Notes: generated by a model not told the origin, from the letters alone. DNA of 64,000 nucleotides from an uncultured Lachnospiraceae bacterium (GCA_937920345.1 CALGVA010000053.1:124001-188000); one strand, 5' to 3'; shown: positions 33,348 through 42,468, counted from the stretch's first letter. Program-made: numbers and translations.

Positions 33348-33376
33348 AATATACAACAGGTTCGTGCAAAATGCAA
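33348..33376 (-). promoter_or_regulatory. Promoter of argG
   Basis: On the minus strand TTGCAT (33376-33371), 17-base spacer, TATATT (33353-33348). The ARG-box cluster lies just upstream of the -35. Confidence 0.65.
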
Positions 33377-33384
33377 GTGTAAAT

Positions 33385-33474
33385 TTATGCATATTTTAAT
33401 GAATAATTCAATAAAAACTGCATAAAATGAAAAAATAGTTGAATATTATGCATTAAAGGTGTATTATTATGCAG
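33385..33474. promoter_or_regulatory. Cluster of ARG-box-like ArgR/AhrC sites
   Basis: Five A+T-rich half-palindromes of the TGAAT/ATTCA or TGCAT/ATGCA type fall within 90 bases: TTATGCATATTTTAAT (33385), ATGAATAATTCAAT (33399, perfect dyad), CTGCATAAAATGAA (33419), TTGAATATTATGCATT (33439) and TGTATTATTATGCAG (33460). This is the operator style of ArgR/AhrC in Firmicutes. Confidence 0.65.
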
Positions 33475-33503
33475 AGTGGAAATGCGGGGAATGTGAAAGC
33501 CGG

Positions 33504-33636
33504 GTTACTGTTCACACAGGACTTAGCATTTACTGCTAAGTCCGTAAGAAAACGTATATATTGCAAGTAAAAATCCATTTGCGAAGCAAATTTTGCATGG
33601 ATTTTTACCTGTCACTGGAACGGAGTGAACAGTAAC
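33504..33636. mobile_element. MITE-like element, copy 2 (133 bp, 8-bp target duplication)
   Basis: Terminal inverted repeats GTTACTGTTCAC (33504-33515) and GTGAACAGTAAC (33625-33636) are flanked by direct repeats AAAGCCGG (33496-33503 and 33637-33644). Internal perfect hairpins: GGACTTAGCA/TGCTAAGTCC (33519-33543) and GTAAAAATCCAT/ATGGATTTTTAC (33567-33608), the latter enclosing TTTGCGAAGCAAA. The design and termini (GTWACWGTTCA) match copy 1 at 18280, but the interiors differ. It separates the ARG boxes from the argC promoter. Confidence 0.83.
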
Positions 33637-33675
33637 AAAGCCGGACAGTTACGCAGACCGTAACGGGAAATACGT

Positions 33676-33704
33676 TTGCGCAGGGGCAGTGAGCGTGATA
33701 TAGT
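33676..33704 (+). promoter_or_regulatory. Candidate promoter of argC
   Basis: TTGCGC (33676-33681), 17-base spacer, TATAGT (33699-33704), about 155 bases before the argC start. The leader between them contains a palindrome at 33799-33829 that resembles collapsed MITE ends. Confidence 0.5.
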
Positions 33705-33858
33705 GATGAGAGACATACAGCGCATATATAGCTGAATGATGCTCCGAAAAGTACTTTATGCAATCAGAAACTTTGAGACTTCGGAATGGAGAAAATGCGT
33801 AACAGGGAGGGCGAAGGCTGCACGGTTACGAAAATACAGAAAGGAATTACATTTTGCT

Positions 33859-34806
33859 ATGAAAACAAAGGTTTTTATCGACGGAAGCGAAGGAACAACA
33901 GGATTAAGAATTAACGAGCGATTTCAAAAGCGTGACGATATAGAGCTGCTGCACATCAATCCGGAACTGCGTAAAGATCCGGATGAGAGAAAGAAACTGA
34001 TCAATGCGTCAGATATCACTTTTCTGTGCCTGCCGGATGCGGCGGCGAGGGAATCTGCCGCACTGGCAGAGAATGATAATGTGGTTATTATCGATGCATC
34101 TACCGCGCACCGCACAGAAGAAGGCTGGGCATACGGATTTCCGGAATTATCCGCCGCCCATAGAACAGCCATTCAGGAGGGAAAGCGCATAGCGGTTCCG
34201 GGATGCTATGCATCCGGTTTCATCTCTCTGGTGTATCCTCTGATAGCGGGGGGCATTCTTCCGAAGGAGTATCCGGTAGGCTGTTTTGCAATTTCAGGAT
34301 ACAGCGGAGCCGGAAAGAAAACGATTGCGGCTTATGAACAGGCGGACAGGCCTGCAGAGTTATCAGCGGGACGGGAGTACGCGCTGACACAGCAGCATAA
34401 GCATTTAAAAGAAATGCAGAAGATCACGGGGCTTGTGCGTACCCCGTTGTTTTCCCCGATTATTGACGATTATTACAGCGGCATGGTGGTTTCCGTGCAG
34501 TTATATGCCGATCTGCTTGCCAGGAAAGAGACACCCGCATCACTGCTGGACTATTATAAGGCGTATTATCAGAACCAGCGGTTCATCCAGGTGAGTACCA
34601 CAGATGACGAGATTGCAGCCGGCGGATTTCTGGCAGGCAACGGACTGTCCGGCTGGGATGGCCTGAAGATATATGCCACGGGAAACGAAGAGCGCATCGT
34701 CGTTTCCGCACAGTTTGACAATCTGGGCAAAGGTGCGTCCGGGGCGGCCATCCAGTGCATGAATATTATTCTGGGATGCGATGAGGCCAAAGGGCTGGAT
34801 CTGTAG
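33859..34806 (+). CDS. argC: N-acetyl-gamma-glutamyl-phosphate reductase
   Basis: The 315-residue enzyme reduces N-acetylglutamyl phosphate with NADPH, the third step of arginine synthesis. It is the short type 2 ArgC: N-terminal KVFIDGSEGTTGLRI nucleotide-binding loop, catalytic Cys in AVPGCYASGF, and SGYSGAGKK further on. The start at 33859 is chosen for the conserved N-terminus; AAGGAATT lies about 12 bases upstream, a little far. The frame is open further upstream through the leader but that part does not look coding. Confidence 0.92.
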   Translation: MKTKVFIDGSEGTTGLRINERFQKRDDIELLHINPELRKDPDERKKLINASDITFLCLPDAAARESAALAENDNVVIIDASTAHRTEEGWAYGFPELSAAHRTAIQEGKRIAVPGCYASGFISLVYPLIAGGILPKEYPVGCFAISGYSGAGKKTIAAYEQADRPAELSAGREYALTQQHKHLKEMQKITGLVRTPLFSPIIDDYYSGMVVSVQLYADLLARKETPASLLDYYKAYYQNQRFIQVSTTDDEIAAGGFLAGNGLSGWDGLKIYATGNEERIVVSAQFDNLGKGASGAAIQCMNIILGCDEAKGLDL

Positions 34807-34872
34807 TGAGACTTTAGAAACGCCGCTTGCGCGTTTGCAGTTTCCGAAAGCTTTATAGAGAGAGGATACATT

Positions 34873-35433
34873 ATGAGTGATATTCTGGAATTTGCCAATA
34901 GAGAAGAATTCAGAAAATGGCTTGGCGAGCACTGTCTGTCAGGCGACGGGGTCTGGCTGCTGTTCGGCAAGGCCGGCGGGCCTGAAACGATCAAAGCGGG
35001 AGAGGCGCTCGAAGAAGCGCTGTGTTTCGGCTGGATTGACGGACAGATGCAGAGCATTGACGATAAAACATACAAGAAATATTTTGCCATGCGCAGAGAC
35101 AAGAGCAAGTGGTCTGAGAAAAACAAGGCGCTGGCGGGAAGCCTTGAAGAGCGCGGGCTTATGACTGATTACGGCAGAAAGAAAATAGAGGAGGCCAGGG
35201 AGAACGGCCAGTGGGACGCATCGAAATCCGCGTCGGTCACGGAGGAACAGATCGCTTTCGTATCCGCGCTGTTGGAAGAATACGAACCTGCCTGTACAAA
35301 CTGGAAGAACATGTCCCCGTCGGTAAAGAAAACCTATACGCGGGCGTATTATGATGCGAAGACAGACGCCGGACGCGAGAAACGGGTTGCGTGGATGGTG
35401 GATCGGCTCAATCAGAATTTAAAGCCGATGTAA
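34873..35433 (+). CDS. YdeI/OmpD-associated family protein
   Basis: The 186-residue cytoplasmic protein matches the YdeI/OmpD-associated family: EFANREEFRKWLGEHCLSGD at the start, ALEEALCFGWIDGQMQSIDD in the middle and a C-terminal NWKNMSPSVKKTYTRAYYDA region. Members have been linked to bacteriocin or peptide resistance in enterobacteria, but the function in Clostridia is unknown. AGAGAGGATACATT precedes the ATG. It follows argC by 66 bp but is unrelated to arginine synthesis. Confidence 0.88.
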   Translation: MSDILEFANREEFRKWLGEHCLSGDGVWLLFGKAGGPETIKAGEALEEALCFGWIDGQMQSIDDKTYKKYFAMRRDKSKWSEKNKALAGSLEERGLMTDYGRKKIEEARENGQWDASKSASVTEEQIAFVSALLEEYEPACTNWKNMSPSVKKTYTRAYYDAKTDAGREKRVAWMVDRLNQNLKPM

Positions 35434-35580
35434 CTGTGATGGGCACAATTCTTTTACAGAAAAATGGGATATGCAGATTGCGGCGCTTTGCTGCTGCCAG
35501 AAAAATAAAGTGATAAATGAGTTTCCATCAGGGAATGCAGCAGGATAGTTAGTGCTGAAAAGAAAAAGGAGGGGTTACGT

Positions 35581-36591
35581 ATGTTCTCATCTTTTGATAC
35601 TTTAAATGATATTTTGTCTGCGCCGGGTATGAGAAAGTGGTTTCATTTCTTATATGCGGAAGACCAGCTTGACTGGTTTCCGAAGGAACTGCGGGATCAG
35701 CCGTTACGGCTCGCTGCTTTCAGAGGGCAGACGCCATGGGGCGGTAACCTGCAGGGGATTGCGGAGCAGATGATCGATACGGCAAATCTGGTATTGGAAC
35801 TGCAGGCGGGGAAGCGGCAATGCTTACATCTGCACGACTGGAATGCCTGGGAGCCGGAGGAGGAAGCGAGCCTGCAGGACCCGGAGCAGACTTTTATCAT
35901 CACACCGCCGACGGATGTGAATGTGGATACGCCAGGACCGGCGCTGATCATATGTCCGGGAGGCGGCTACGAGTTTGTCAGTTTTCAGAACGAAGGCACG
36001 CCGATCCAGATTTTAGCCGAGAAGAAAGGATATGTATCCTTCATCCTTCGTTACCGGGTGGCGCCCTCGCGTTATCCGGAGCCGCAAATGGATCTTCTGG
36101 AAACGATTCGATATGTCAGGGAAAATGCGGCAAAATACCACGTTGATCCCGACCGGATCGGCATTGTCGGCTTTTCAGCCGGCGGGCATTTATGTGCTTC
36201 CTCAGCGGCACTGTATCAAACGCTGCTGCCGGAGGGAAGGCCCAACGCGGTGGCTTTGGGATATCCGGTGATCACTTTTGAAAAAGAGGTCACCCATGAG
36301 GGCAGTGCCCTGGCACTGCTCGGGAAGGATGACGAAACAATGCGCCGCTCGCTTTCCGTTGAAAATCTGATCACATCGGATTATCCGCCTGCATTTGCCT
36401 GGGCCTGCAGGGACGACGGGACAGTGCCTTGTGAAAATACGGAAAGGCTGGAGGCGAAACTGGAAGAAGCGGGTGTCGCCCATGCATGTCACTATTATCC
36501 GACCGGCGGGCACGGCTGCGGTCTCGCGTATGACAATTCGGCCTGGAAGTGGAGCGTTGAAATGTTTTCTTTTTTGGAAAAGAATCTGTAA
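35581..36591 (+). CDS. Alpha/beta hydrolase, probable carbohydrate esterase
   Basis: The 336-residue protein has an N-terminal extension of about 105 residues, then a BD-FAE/acetyl-xylan-esterase-like hydrolase core. The oxyanion loop is CPGGGYEFVS, the nucleophile Ser199 lies in GFSAGGH, the acid is likely Asp278 or Asp279 (CRDDGTVP) and the base His311 (TGGHGCG). No signal peptide is present. Such enzymes remove acetyl or other acyl groups from sugars. AAGGAGGGG precedes the ATG. Transcribed alone. Confidence 0.85.
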   Translation: MFSSFDTLNDILSAPGMRKWFHFLYAEDQLDWFPKELRDQPLRLAAFRGQTPWGGNLQGIAEQMIDTANLVLELQAGKRQCLHLHDWNAWEPEEEASLQDPEQTFIITPPTDVNVDTPGPALIICPGGGYEFVSFQNEGTPIQILAEKKGYVSFILRYRVAPSRYPEPQMDLLETIRYVRENAAKYHVDPDRIGIVGFSAGGHLCASSAALYQTLLPEGRPNAVALGYPVITFEKEVTHEGSALALLGKDDETMRRSLSVENLITSDYPPAFAWACRDDGTVPCENTERLEAKLEEAGVAHACHYYPTGGHGCGLAYDNSAWKWSVEMFSFLEKNL

Positions 36592-36661
36592 AATATATCT
36601 CTTTTACCGGCAGATGAATTTGTGCCATGGAGGAAAAGATAAGCCGGTAAAGATATGATGA

Positions 36662-36847
36662 ATGGAACGGATAATAAGAAAGAACAAATACATATATCTG
36701 CTTGGCGGGCAGCCGATACTATTTCCAACAGAAACCCTGGACAAAAAAGAAAAATTGGAAGATGTTTATGGATACTTGGAAAATTGGGCAGATGTTGTGA
36801 TTGCAAGGCACGAAAAGAGGGTGTTACATGGGGAAACTAAATGTTGA
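36662..36847 (+). pseudogene. Fragment of an aspartate/ornithine carbamoyltransferase-like gene
   Basis: A 61-codon frame reads like the middle of the carbamoyl-phosphate-binding domain of a carbamoyltransferase (LLGGQPILFPTETLDKKEKL, then EDVYGYLENWADVVIARHEK). The N-terminal STRTR motif and the whole second domain are missing, and the frame closes after about 10 unrelated codons. It lies among arginine genes that otherwise lack argF, so it may be the relic of a local argF-type gene. The following stretch to 37101 holds no gene I can support; a 73-codon frame at 36887 is weak. Confidence 0.55.
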
Positions 36848-37101
36848 CGGCACAGAAATACAGGTGCTGCAATTCCCGTATGTTTTGTGTTATACTTTGT
36901 AAAAGCAGCAATTTATGATTACGGTTTACCGTTCGCCTTATTGTTGAATGTAAGTATTTCGGCAGAAGAACGGATAAAATATGCGAATTTAGAAAGAGTG
37001 AAGAAACGCGTGTTGATGGCGGAGGCAAATCGGGCCTGGGCAGTCTGGCGTTGGCAAAGACATGCTTCCTGCCGTGTAAACGCTCCGGAATGGAGAGGAA
37101 G

Positions 37102-37590
37102 ATGAAACGAAGAGACAAGGTTAATTACTACTTAGACTTAGCCAGGATGGTGGCGCAGCGGTCCACCTGCTTAAGACGGCATTACGGTGCGGTGATCGTG
37201 AAGAATGACGAGGTGATCTCCACGGGGTATGTGGGTGCCCCCAGAGGCAGAAAGAACTGTACGGATATCGGGGAGTGTATCCGGATCAAGATGGAGATTC
37301 CGCGGGGGGAGCGGTATGAGCTGTGTCGGAGTGTTCACGCGGAGGCCAATGCGATCATCAGCGCATCCAGGGACAAGATGATCGGCAGCGCGCTTTACCT
37401 GGTGGGCGTGGAAGCGGACACGGGCGAGTATGTGAAGAACTCCTGCAGCTGTTCCATGTGTAAGCGGCAGATCATCAATGCGGGCATTGAGACAGTCTAT
37501 GTCAGGGATACGGAAGACGAATACCGGGTGATTCCGGTTCAGCAGTGGATCGAGGACGATGAATCATTGAATGGAACGTTGGGGTATTAA
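37102..37590 (+). CDS. dCMP deaminase family protein (ComEB-like)
   Basis: The 162-residue enzyme has the zinc-dependent deaminase signature: SVHAEANAI (His and catalytic Glu) and a C-x-C-x-x-C cluster (SCSCSMCKR) supplying the Cys ligands, with the N-terminal YYLDLARMVAQRSTCLRRHYG block of dCMP deaminases. It converts dCMP to dUMP for dTMP synthesis. The start at 37102 follows GGAGAGGAAG; earlier in-frame codons lack a ribosome site. A GNAT gene follows 15 bp downstream. Confidence 0.9.
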   Translation: MKRRDKVNYYLDLARMVAQRSTCLRRHYGAVIVKNDEVISTGYVGAPRGRKNCTDIGECIRIKMEIPRGERYELCRSVHAEANAIISASRDKMIGSALYLVGVEADTGEYVKNSCSCSMCKRQIINAGIETVYVRDTEDEYRVIPVQQWIEDDESLNGTLGY

Positions 37591-37605
37591 ATCGTGGAGG
37601 ATAAG

Positions 37606-38061
37606 ATGATACGAGCGATGACAATAGAAGATTATGACGGTGTCAAGGCACTCTGGCTGACCATCAAAGGGTTCGCGATCCGGAGCATAGACGATTCCAG
37701 AGAGGGTATCACCCGGTTTTTAAACAGAAATCCGGGCACCAGCGTTGTGGCGGTAGAAGACGGCAGGATCGTGGGCGCGATTCTGTGCGGGCATGACGGC
37801 AGACGAGGCTGCCTGTATCATGTCTGTGTGGCGAAGGAATATCGTCTGCGCGGTATCGGCAAGGAGATGGTAGTCTACTGCATGGAGGCACTGAAGAAGG
37901 AGAAGATCAACAAGGTGTCGCTGATTGCCTTTACCGCCAACGATATCGGCAACGCGTTCTGGCGGCAGATCGGATGGACGAAGAGAGAAGATCTGAATTA
38001 TTATGATTTTACATTGAACCGGGAGAACATTACGGCTTTTATCAATGAGGAGACAGCCTGA
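37606..38061 (+). CDS. GNAT family N-acetyltransferase
   Basis: The 151-residue protein begins MIRAMTIEDYDGVKALWLTI and shows the acetyl-CoA-binding loop of the GNAT fold (HVCVAKEYRLRGIGKEMVVY, the R-G-x-G/A pattern), followed by SLIAFTANDIGNAFWRQIGW. The acceptor substrate is unknown; RimI-like or small-molecule acetylation is possible. GGAGG lies 5 bases before the ATG. It follows the dCMP deaminase gene closely and is probably co-transcribed. Confidence 0.88.
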   Translation: MIRAMTIEDYDGVKALWLTIKGFAIRSIDDSREGITRFLNRNPGTSVVAVEDGRIVGAILCGHDGRRGCLYHVCVAKEYRLRGIGKEMVVYCMEALKKEKINKVSLIAFTANDIGNAFWRQIGWTKREDLNYYDFTLNRENITAFINEETA

Positions 38062-38202
38062 AAACGGGTTTGGAACATGAACAAAACAACCGATATATGT
38101 AATGAAACGGTAACAGGAATACATAGAACAGGTCAGAGATCTGAACTGTGGTGAATACACGGATGTATTCTAAGCGCATAAGGACATGAAGGAAGTGATT
38201 TG

Positions 38203-38820
38203 ATGAAGATCAGGGAAGCGAGAGCCGCATACACACAACAGATTGATATTTTGAGAAAGAGACAGAGAGAACTTCTTAAGGAGAAGGAGGCTCACGAGGC
38301 GCAGGCATTCGGTGCTGCAGGCAATATGTCTCTTGGCGGTGACGGGAGCAGCGGGGGCGTTGTGTTCGAGGTTTCCGAGGAATACCGCAAGCGGGCCGAA
38401 GAACTGCAGGAGAAAATCGACCGGGTGAAGGAACAGATCGAGGAACACATTAAGCTCAGAGACGAAGTGATCGAGGCGGAGGTCGGCATCGCCAACGCGG
38501 AGGTGGCGAAGCAGCAGGGAGAAGCCATGCAGGATTATGGCGAGGAAATGGCAAAGTGTCTTGAGATTGCCAGACGGATTGCGAACGGGGACAGGGTGCC
38601 GGCGCAGGATGAGAAGAAGCTTATGGACTTTAATATGGAAGTCTATATGGCGGCCAAGAACATGGCGGCAATGAATATGGATAAAAAGCACAAGGATTAT
38701 GAGACTCTCTGGGGAGAAGAGGAGGAGAAGGGGGAGAGCCCCGATCCTATGGAGACGGCTGCGGAGTCGGAGATCAATGTGGAGATTCCTGAGATCGATC
38801 TTGCGGACGGTTCAGCGTAA
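38203..38820 (+). CDS. Conserved coiled-coil protein of unknown function
   Basis: The 205-residue product is highly charged with two long helical stretches: KIREARAAYTQQIDILRKRQ near the N-terminus and EEYRKRAEELQEKIDRVKEQ at about 65-90, so a coiled coil is likely. A Gly-rich hinge (about 42-52) separates them. A conserved-looking segment follows (CLEIARRIANGDRVPAQDEK), and the C-terminal tail is acidic. No signal or membrane part. AAGGAAG precedes the ATG. I do not recognise the function. Confidence 0.72.
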   Translation: MKIREARAAYTQQIDILRKRQRELLKEKEAHEAQAFGAAGNMSLGGDGSSGGVVFEVSEEYRKRAEELQEKIDRVKEQIEEHIKLRDEVIEAEVGIANAEVAKQQGEAMQDYGEEMAKCLEIARRIANGDRVPAQDEKKLMDFNMEVYMAAKNMAAMNMDKKHKDYETLWGEEEEKGESPDPMETAAESEINVEIPEIDLADGSA

Positions 38821-39019
38821 AACAGGTATGCTGCAGCAAAAAATGGCTTTTCAACAGCAGGCTAATGTATTAGAATAGAAAAATGTGTAGAAAGCATTAT
38901 GCGGCATGTAACCGGAACAGCAATGGAACGGACTGCCGTATGCGCCGGTAAAGGTGCTCCGGTTTGCATGATGGCAGACGGGGCATATATAAAGAGCAGA
39001 CGTGTCATGGAGGATGAAT

Positions 39020-40243
39020 ATGAAGATTATAGAAGGCGGCGTCACGGCGGCGCAGGGGTTTGAGGCGGCAGGTGTCGCGGCGGCGATCAAATATCAGGAC
39101 AGGAAAGATATGGCGATGGTGTACAGCAGGACGCCATGTAAAGCAGCGGGCGTTTTTACGAGCAATGTGGTAAAAGCAGCGCCGGTCAGATGGGATAAGG
39201 AAGTAGTAGCCCATTCTCCTTATGTGCAGGCGGTGATCGTTAATTCGGGAATTGCCAATGCAGCGACCGGCGGGCAGGGCTATGAATGCTGCAGAAGGAC
39301 TGCGGAGAAGACGGCTGAACTGGTTGGAATCTCAGCGGATGCCGTGCTGGTGGCATCCACCGGTGTCATCGGCAGTCAGCTTCCCGTAGACAGGATACTT
39401 GCCGGCGTGGAGAAGCTTGCGGCGGATAAGAAAGACACGCAGGAAGCGGGTACGATGGCGGCGGAGGCGATCATGACGACCGACACCATATCCAAGCAGG
39501 CGGCGGCGCAGATCGAACTGGGCGGCAGGACGGTGACCGTCGGCGGTATGTGTAAAGGCGCCGGTATGATTCACCCGAATATGTGCACTATGCTTGGGTT
39601 CGTGACGACGGATATCGCGATTTCCAAAGAGCTTCTGCAGGAGGCGCTGAGCGAGGACGTGATCGACACATTCAACATGATCTCCGTGGACGGCGATACA
39701 TCCACCAACGACACGCTGGTGGTGCTGGCTAACGGCATGGCGGGTAATCCGGAAATTACAGTGAAGAATGAGGATTATGAGAAATTTAAAGAAGCGCTGC
39801 ATTATGTGAATGAGACGCTTGCTAAAATGATGGCGGGGGACGGCGAGGGCGCAACGGCGCTCTTTGAGACGAAAGTCATTCATGCCGCAACGAAACAGGA
39901 GGCGCGGATTTTAAGCAGGAGCGTGATCAGGTCTAATCTGTGCAAGGCGGCGATTTACGGACATGATGCGAACTTTGGAAGGTTCCTGTGCGCGCTTGGC
40001 TATTCCGGTGTGAACTTCGATCCGGACAAGGTAGAGCTTTATTTTGAGAATAATGAAAAGAGTATGCTGATCTACAAGGACGGCATGGCGGCGGACTACA
40101 GTGAGGCGGAAGCGTCACAGATCCTTGCGTCACCGGAAGTAAGAGTGCTTGTGGACATGCATATGGGAGACGCCGAGTCCACAGCCTGGGGCTGCGACTT
40201 AAGCTATGATTATGTGAAAATCAATGCGGATTACAGGAGCTAG
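39020..40243 (+). CDS. argJ: Bifunctional ornithine acetyltransferase / N-acetylglutamate synthase
   Basis: The 407-residue precursor has the ArgJ autoprocessing site in GMIHPNMCTMLGFVTTD, where the Thr becomes the N-terminal nucleophile of the beta subunit. It recycles the acetyl group from N-acetylornithine to glutamate, and may also make N-acetylglutamate from acetyl-CoA. KCKGSG-like text appears as GGMCKGAGM. GGAGG lies 7 bases before 39020, which excludes the ATG six bases earlier. It heads the argJ-argB-argD run. Confidence 0.95.
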   Translation: MKIIEGGVTAAQGFEAAGVAAAIKYQDRKDMAMVYSRTPCKAAGVFTSNVVKAAPVRWDKEVVAHSPYVQAVIVNSGIANAATGGQGYECCRRTAEKTAELVGISADAVLVASTGVIGSQLPVDRILAGVEKLAADKKDTQEAGTMAAEAIMTTDTISKQAAAQIELGGRTVTVGGMCKGAGMIHPNMCTMLGFVTTDIAISKELLQEALSEDVIDTFNMISVDGDTSTNDTLVVLANGMAGNPEITVKNEDYEKFKEALHYVNETLAKMMAGDGEGATALFETKVIHAATKQEARILSRSVIRSNLCKAAIYGHDANFGRFLCALGYSGVNFDPDKVELYFENNEKSMLIYKDGMAADYSEAEASQILASPEVRVLVDMHMGDAESTAWGCDLSYDYVKINADYRS

Positions 40244-40282
40244 CGCGCTGTTATACAAGAACGAAATGGAAAAGAGGACATC

Positions 40283-41179
40283 ATGGAACAAAGAGAAATG
40301 GACAAAATTCTGGAAAAAGCGGAGGTGCTTATTGAGGCGCTGCCTTATATCCAGAAATTTAACCGGAAGATTATCGTAGTGAAGTACGGCGGCAGCGCCA
40401 TGAGCAACGAGGAACTGCAGAAGAATGTGATCAAGGACGTGACCCTTTTGAAACTGGTAGGCTTCAAACCGATTATTGTGCACGGCGGCGGCAAAGAGAT
40501 CAGCCGCTGGGTCGGTAAGGTAGGTAAGGAAGCGAAATTCGTGAACGGGCTGCGGGTGACTGACGAAGAGACGATGGAGATCGCCGAGATGGTGCTCAAC
40601 AAAGTCAACAAGAATCTGGTCAGAATGGTGGAGGAGCTGGGTGTCAAAGCGATCGGCATCAGCGGCAAGGATGCCGGACTGCTGCAGTGCACCAGGAAAT
40701 GTCCGGACGGCGAGGATATCGGTTATGTGGGTGAGGTATGCGGCGTTGATCCGAAGGTATTGTATGACCTTCTGGAAAAAGATTTTCTGCCTATCGTTGC
40801 GCCCATAGGACTGGATCGTCAGTTCATGACTTATAATATCAATGCGGATGATGCGGCCTGCGCCATCGCCAAAGCGGTGGGGGCGGACAAGCTGGTGTTT
40901 TTAACGGATATTGAAGGACTGTATCGTGATATTAATGACAAATCGAGCTTCCTATCACGGTTGACGGCTACGCAGGCAGAGGAACTGATCGGCAGCGGCT
41001 GTATCGGGGGCGGTATGCTGCCTAAACTGAGTAACTGTACGGATGCCATCAAAGAAGGAGTCAACAGAGTGCATATTCTGGATGGACGGATTGCGCATTG
41101 CCTGTTACTCGAGATTTTTACAAATCAGGGTATCGGTACGGCGATCATTGCGGACCATGATGAAGCTGCAATGAAGTGA
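40283..41179 (+). CDS. argB: Acetylglutamate kinase
   Basis: The 298-residue enzyme phosphorylates N-acetylglutamate. It has KYGGSAM near residue 37 (phosphate-binding), the VHGGGKEIS substrate loop, and LVFLTDIEGLYRDINDKSSF in the ATP-binding half. The N-terminal helix (about 1-25) is present; in other bacteria that helix goes with hexameric, arginine-inhibited forms, so feedback control is likely. It follows argJ by 39 bp with AAGAGGA upstream of the ATG. Confidence 0.96.
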   Translation: MEQREMDKILEKAEVLIEALPYIQKFNRKIIVVKYGGSAMSNEELQKNVIKDVTLLKLVGFKPIIVHGGGKEISRWVGKVGKEAKFVNGLRVTDEETMEIAEMVLNKVNKNLVRMVEELGVKAIGISGKDAGLLQCTRKCPDGEDIGYVGEVCGVDPKVLYDLLEKDFLPIVAPIGLDRQFMTYNINADDAACAIAKAVGADKLVFLTDIEGLYRDINDKSSFLSRLTATQAEELIGSGCIGGGMLPKLSNCTDAIKEGVNRVHILDGRIAHCLLLEIFTNQGIGTAIIADHDEAAMK

Positions 41180-41262
41180 ACACTTATGAATGCCAGAGAA
41201 GTAAAGAATGCGGCCTGTAAAGGGCATTATGTATAGAATTTGAGATCAGGAGACAGCAGAAT

Positions 41263-42468
41263 ATGAGTACAGTAATGCAGAATTATATTGATGAAGCCGA
41301 GCAGGCGCTGCTTCATACATACAACCGTTATCAGGTCGTCTTCGAGAAGGGCGACGGCGTGTATCTTTACGATCTGGACGGAAAAAAATATCTGGATTTC
41401 GTGTCCGGTATCGCGGTGTTTGCGCTTGGTTATAATAATAAGGAGTATAATGACGCTTTAAAGGAGCAGATCGACAAGATCATTCATACTTCCAATTATT
41501 ACTACAATCTTCCGGCGATCGAGGCGGCGAAGAAGCTGAAAGAAATTTCCGGTATGGACAGGGTATTTTTTACCAACAGCGGCGCGGAGGCCATAGAGGG
41601 TGCCATCAAGACAGCCAGAAAATATGCTTATCTGAAGGATGGCAGGACGGATCACGAGATCATCGCCATGAACCATTCTTTCCATGGCAGAACCATGGGA
41701 GCGTTGTCGGTGACAGGCAATCCGCATTACAGGGAGGCCTTTGAGCCGATGATCGGCAATATCAGATTTGCGGACCTGAATGATTTCGACAGTGTTATGG
41801 CGCAGGTAACGGACAAGACCTGTGCGATCCTGTTCGAGACCGTGCAGGGCGAGGGCGGTATTTACCCGGCGACGGAAGCATTTATGCAGAAGGTGAGAAA
41901 GCTCTGTGATGAGAGGGACATCCTGATGATTCTGGATGAGATCCAGTGCGGCATGGGCCGTACCGGCGAGATGTTTGCATGGCAGCGTTACGGGATCAGA
42001 CCGGATGTGATGACTTCAGCCAAGGCGCTTGGGTGCGGCGTTCCTGTGGGCGCATTCATGATGACGGAGAAAGTGGGAGCGCACTCTCTTGCAGCGGGTG
42101 ACCACGGCACGACCTACGGCGGTAATCCGCTTGCCTGTGCGGCAGTCTGCAAGGTGATCGAGCTTTTTGAGAAACAGCAGGTTCTTGACAATGTCAGGGA
42201 GACCGGCGCGTATCTGAGCGGGAAACTGGATGAACTGGTACAGGAGTTTTCATGCATAGAGACACGCCGCGGTGCAGGTATGCTGCAGGGCCTTGTCTTT
42301 GACAGACCGGTGGGTGATATTATTGTAAAAGCCATGGATAAAGGGCTTGTTCTGATTAACGCGGGAACGAATATCATAAGGTTTGTACCGTCCCTCGTGA
42401 TCACGAAGGAAAATGTAGATGAGATGACGGCGGTTCTGCGGGCGTGCATAAGTGAAGTATGCGTGTAG
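41263..42468 (+). CDS. argD: Acetylornithine aminotransferase
   Basis: The 401-residue PLP enzyme converts N-acetylglutamate semialdehyde to N-acetylornithine. It shows FTNSGAEAIEGAIKTARKYA, HSFHGRTMGALSVTGN, the PLP Asp in ILDEIQCGMGRTG and the Schiff-base Lys in MTSAKALGCG. A ribosome site, CAGGAGA, precedes the ATG. It is 83 bp after argB and closes the arginine run; argF and argH are not present here. Confidence 0.95.
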   Translation: MSTVMQNYIDEAEQALLHTYNRYQVVFEKGDGVYLYDLDGKKYLDFVSGIAVFALGYNNKEYNDALKEQIDKIIHTSNYYYNLPAIEAAKKLKEISGMDRVFFTNSGAEAIEGAIKTARKYAYLKDGRTDHEIIAMNHSFHGRTMGALSVTGNPHYREAFEPMIGNIRFADLNDFDSVMAQVTDKTCAILFETVQGEGGIYPATEAFMQKVRKLCDERDILMILDEIQCGMGRTGEMFAWQRYGIRPDVMTSAKALGCGVPVGAFMMTEKVGAHSLAAGDHGTTYGGNPLACAAVCKVIELFEKQQVLDNVRETGAYLSGKLDELVQEFSCIETRRGAGMLQGLVFDRPVGDIIVKAMDKGLVLINAGTNIIRFVPSLVITKENVDEMTAVLRACISEVCV

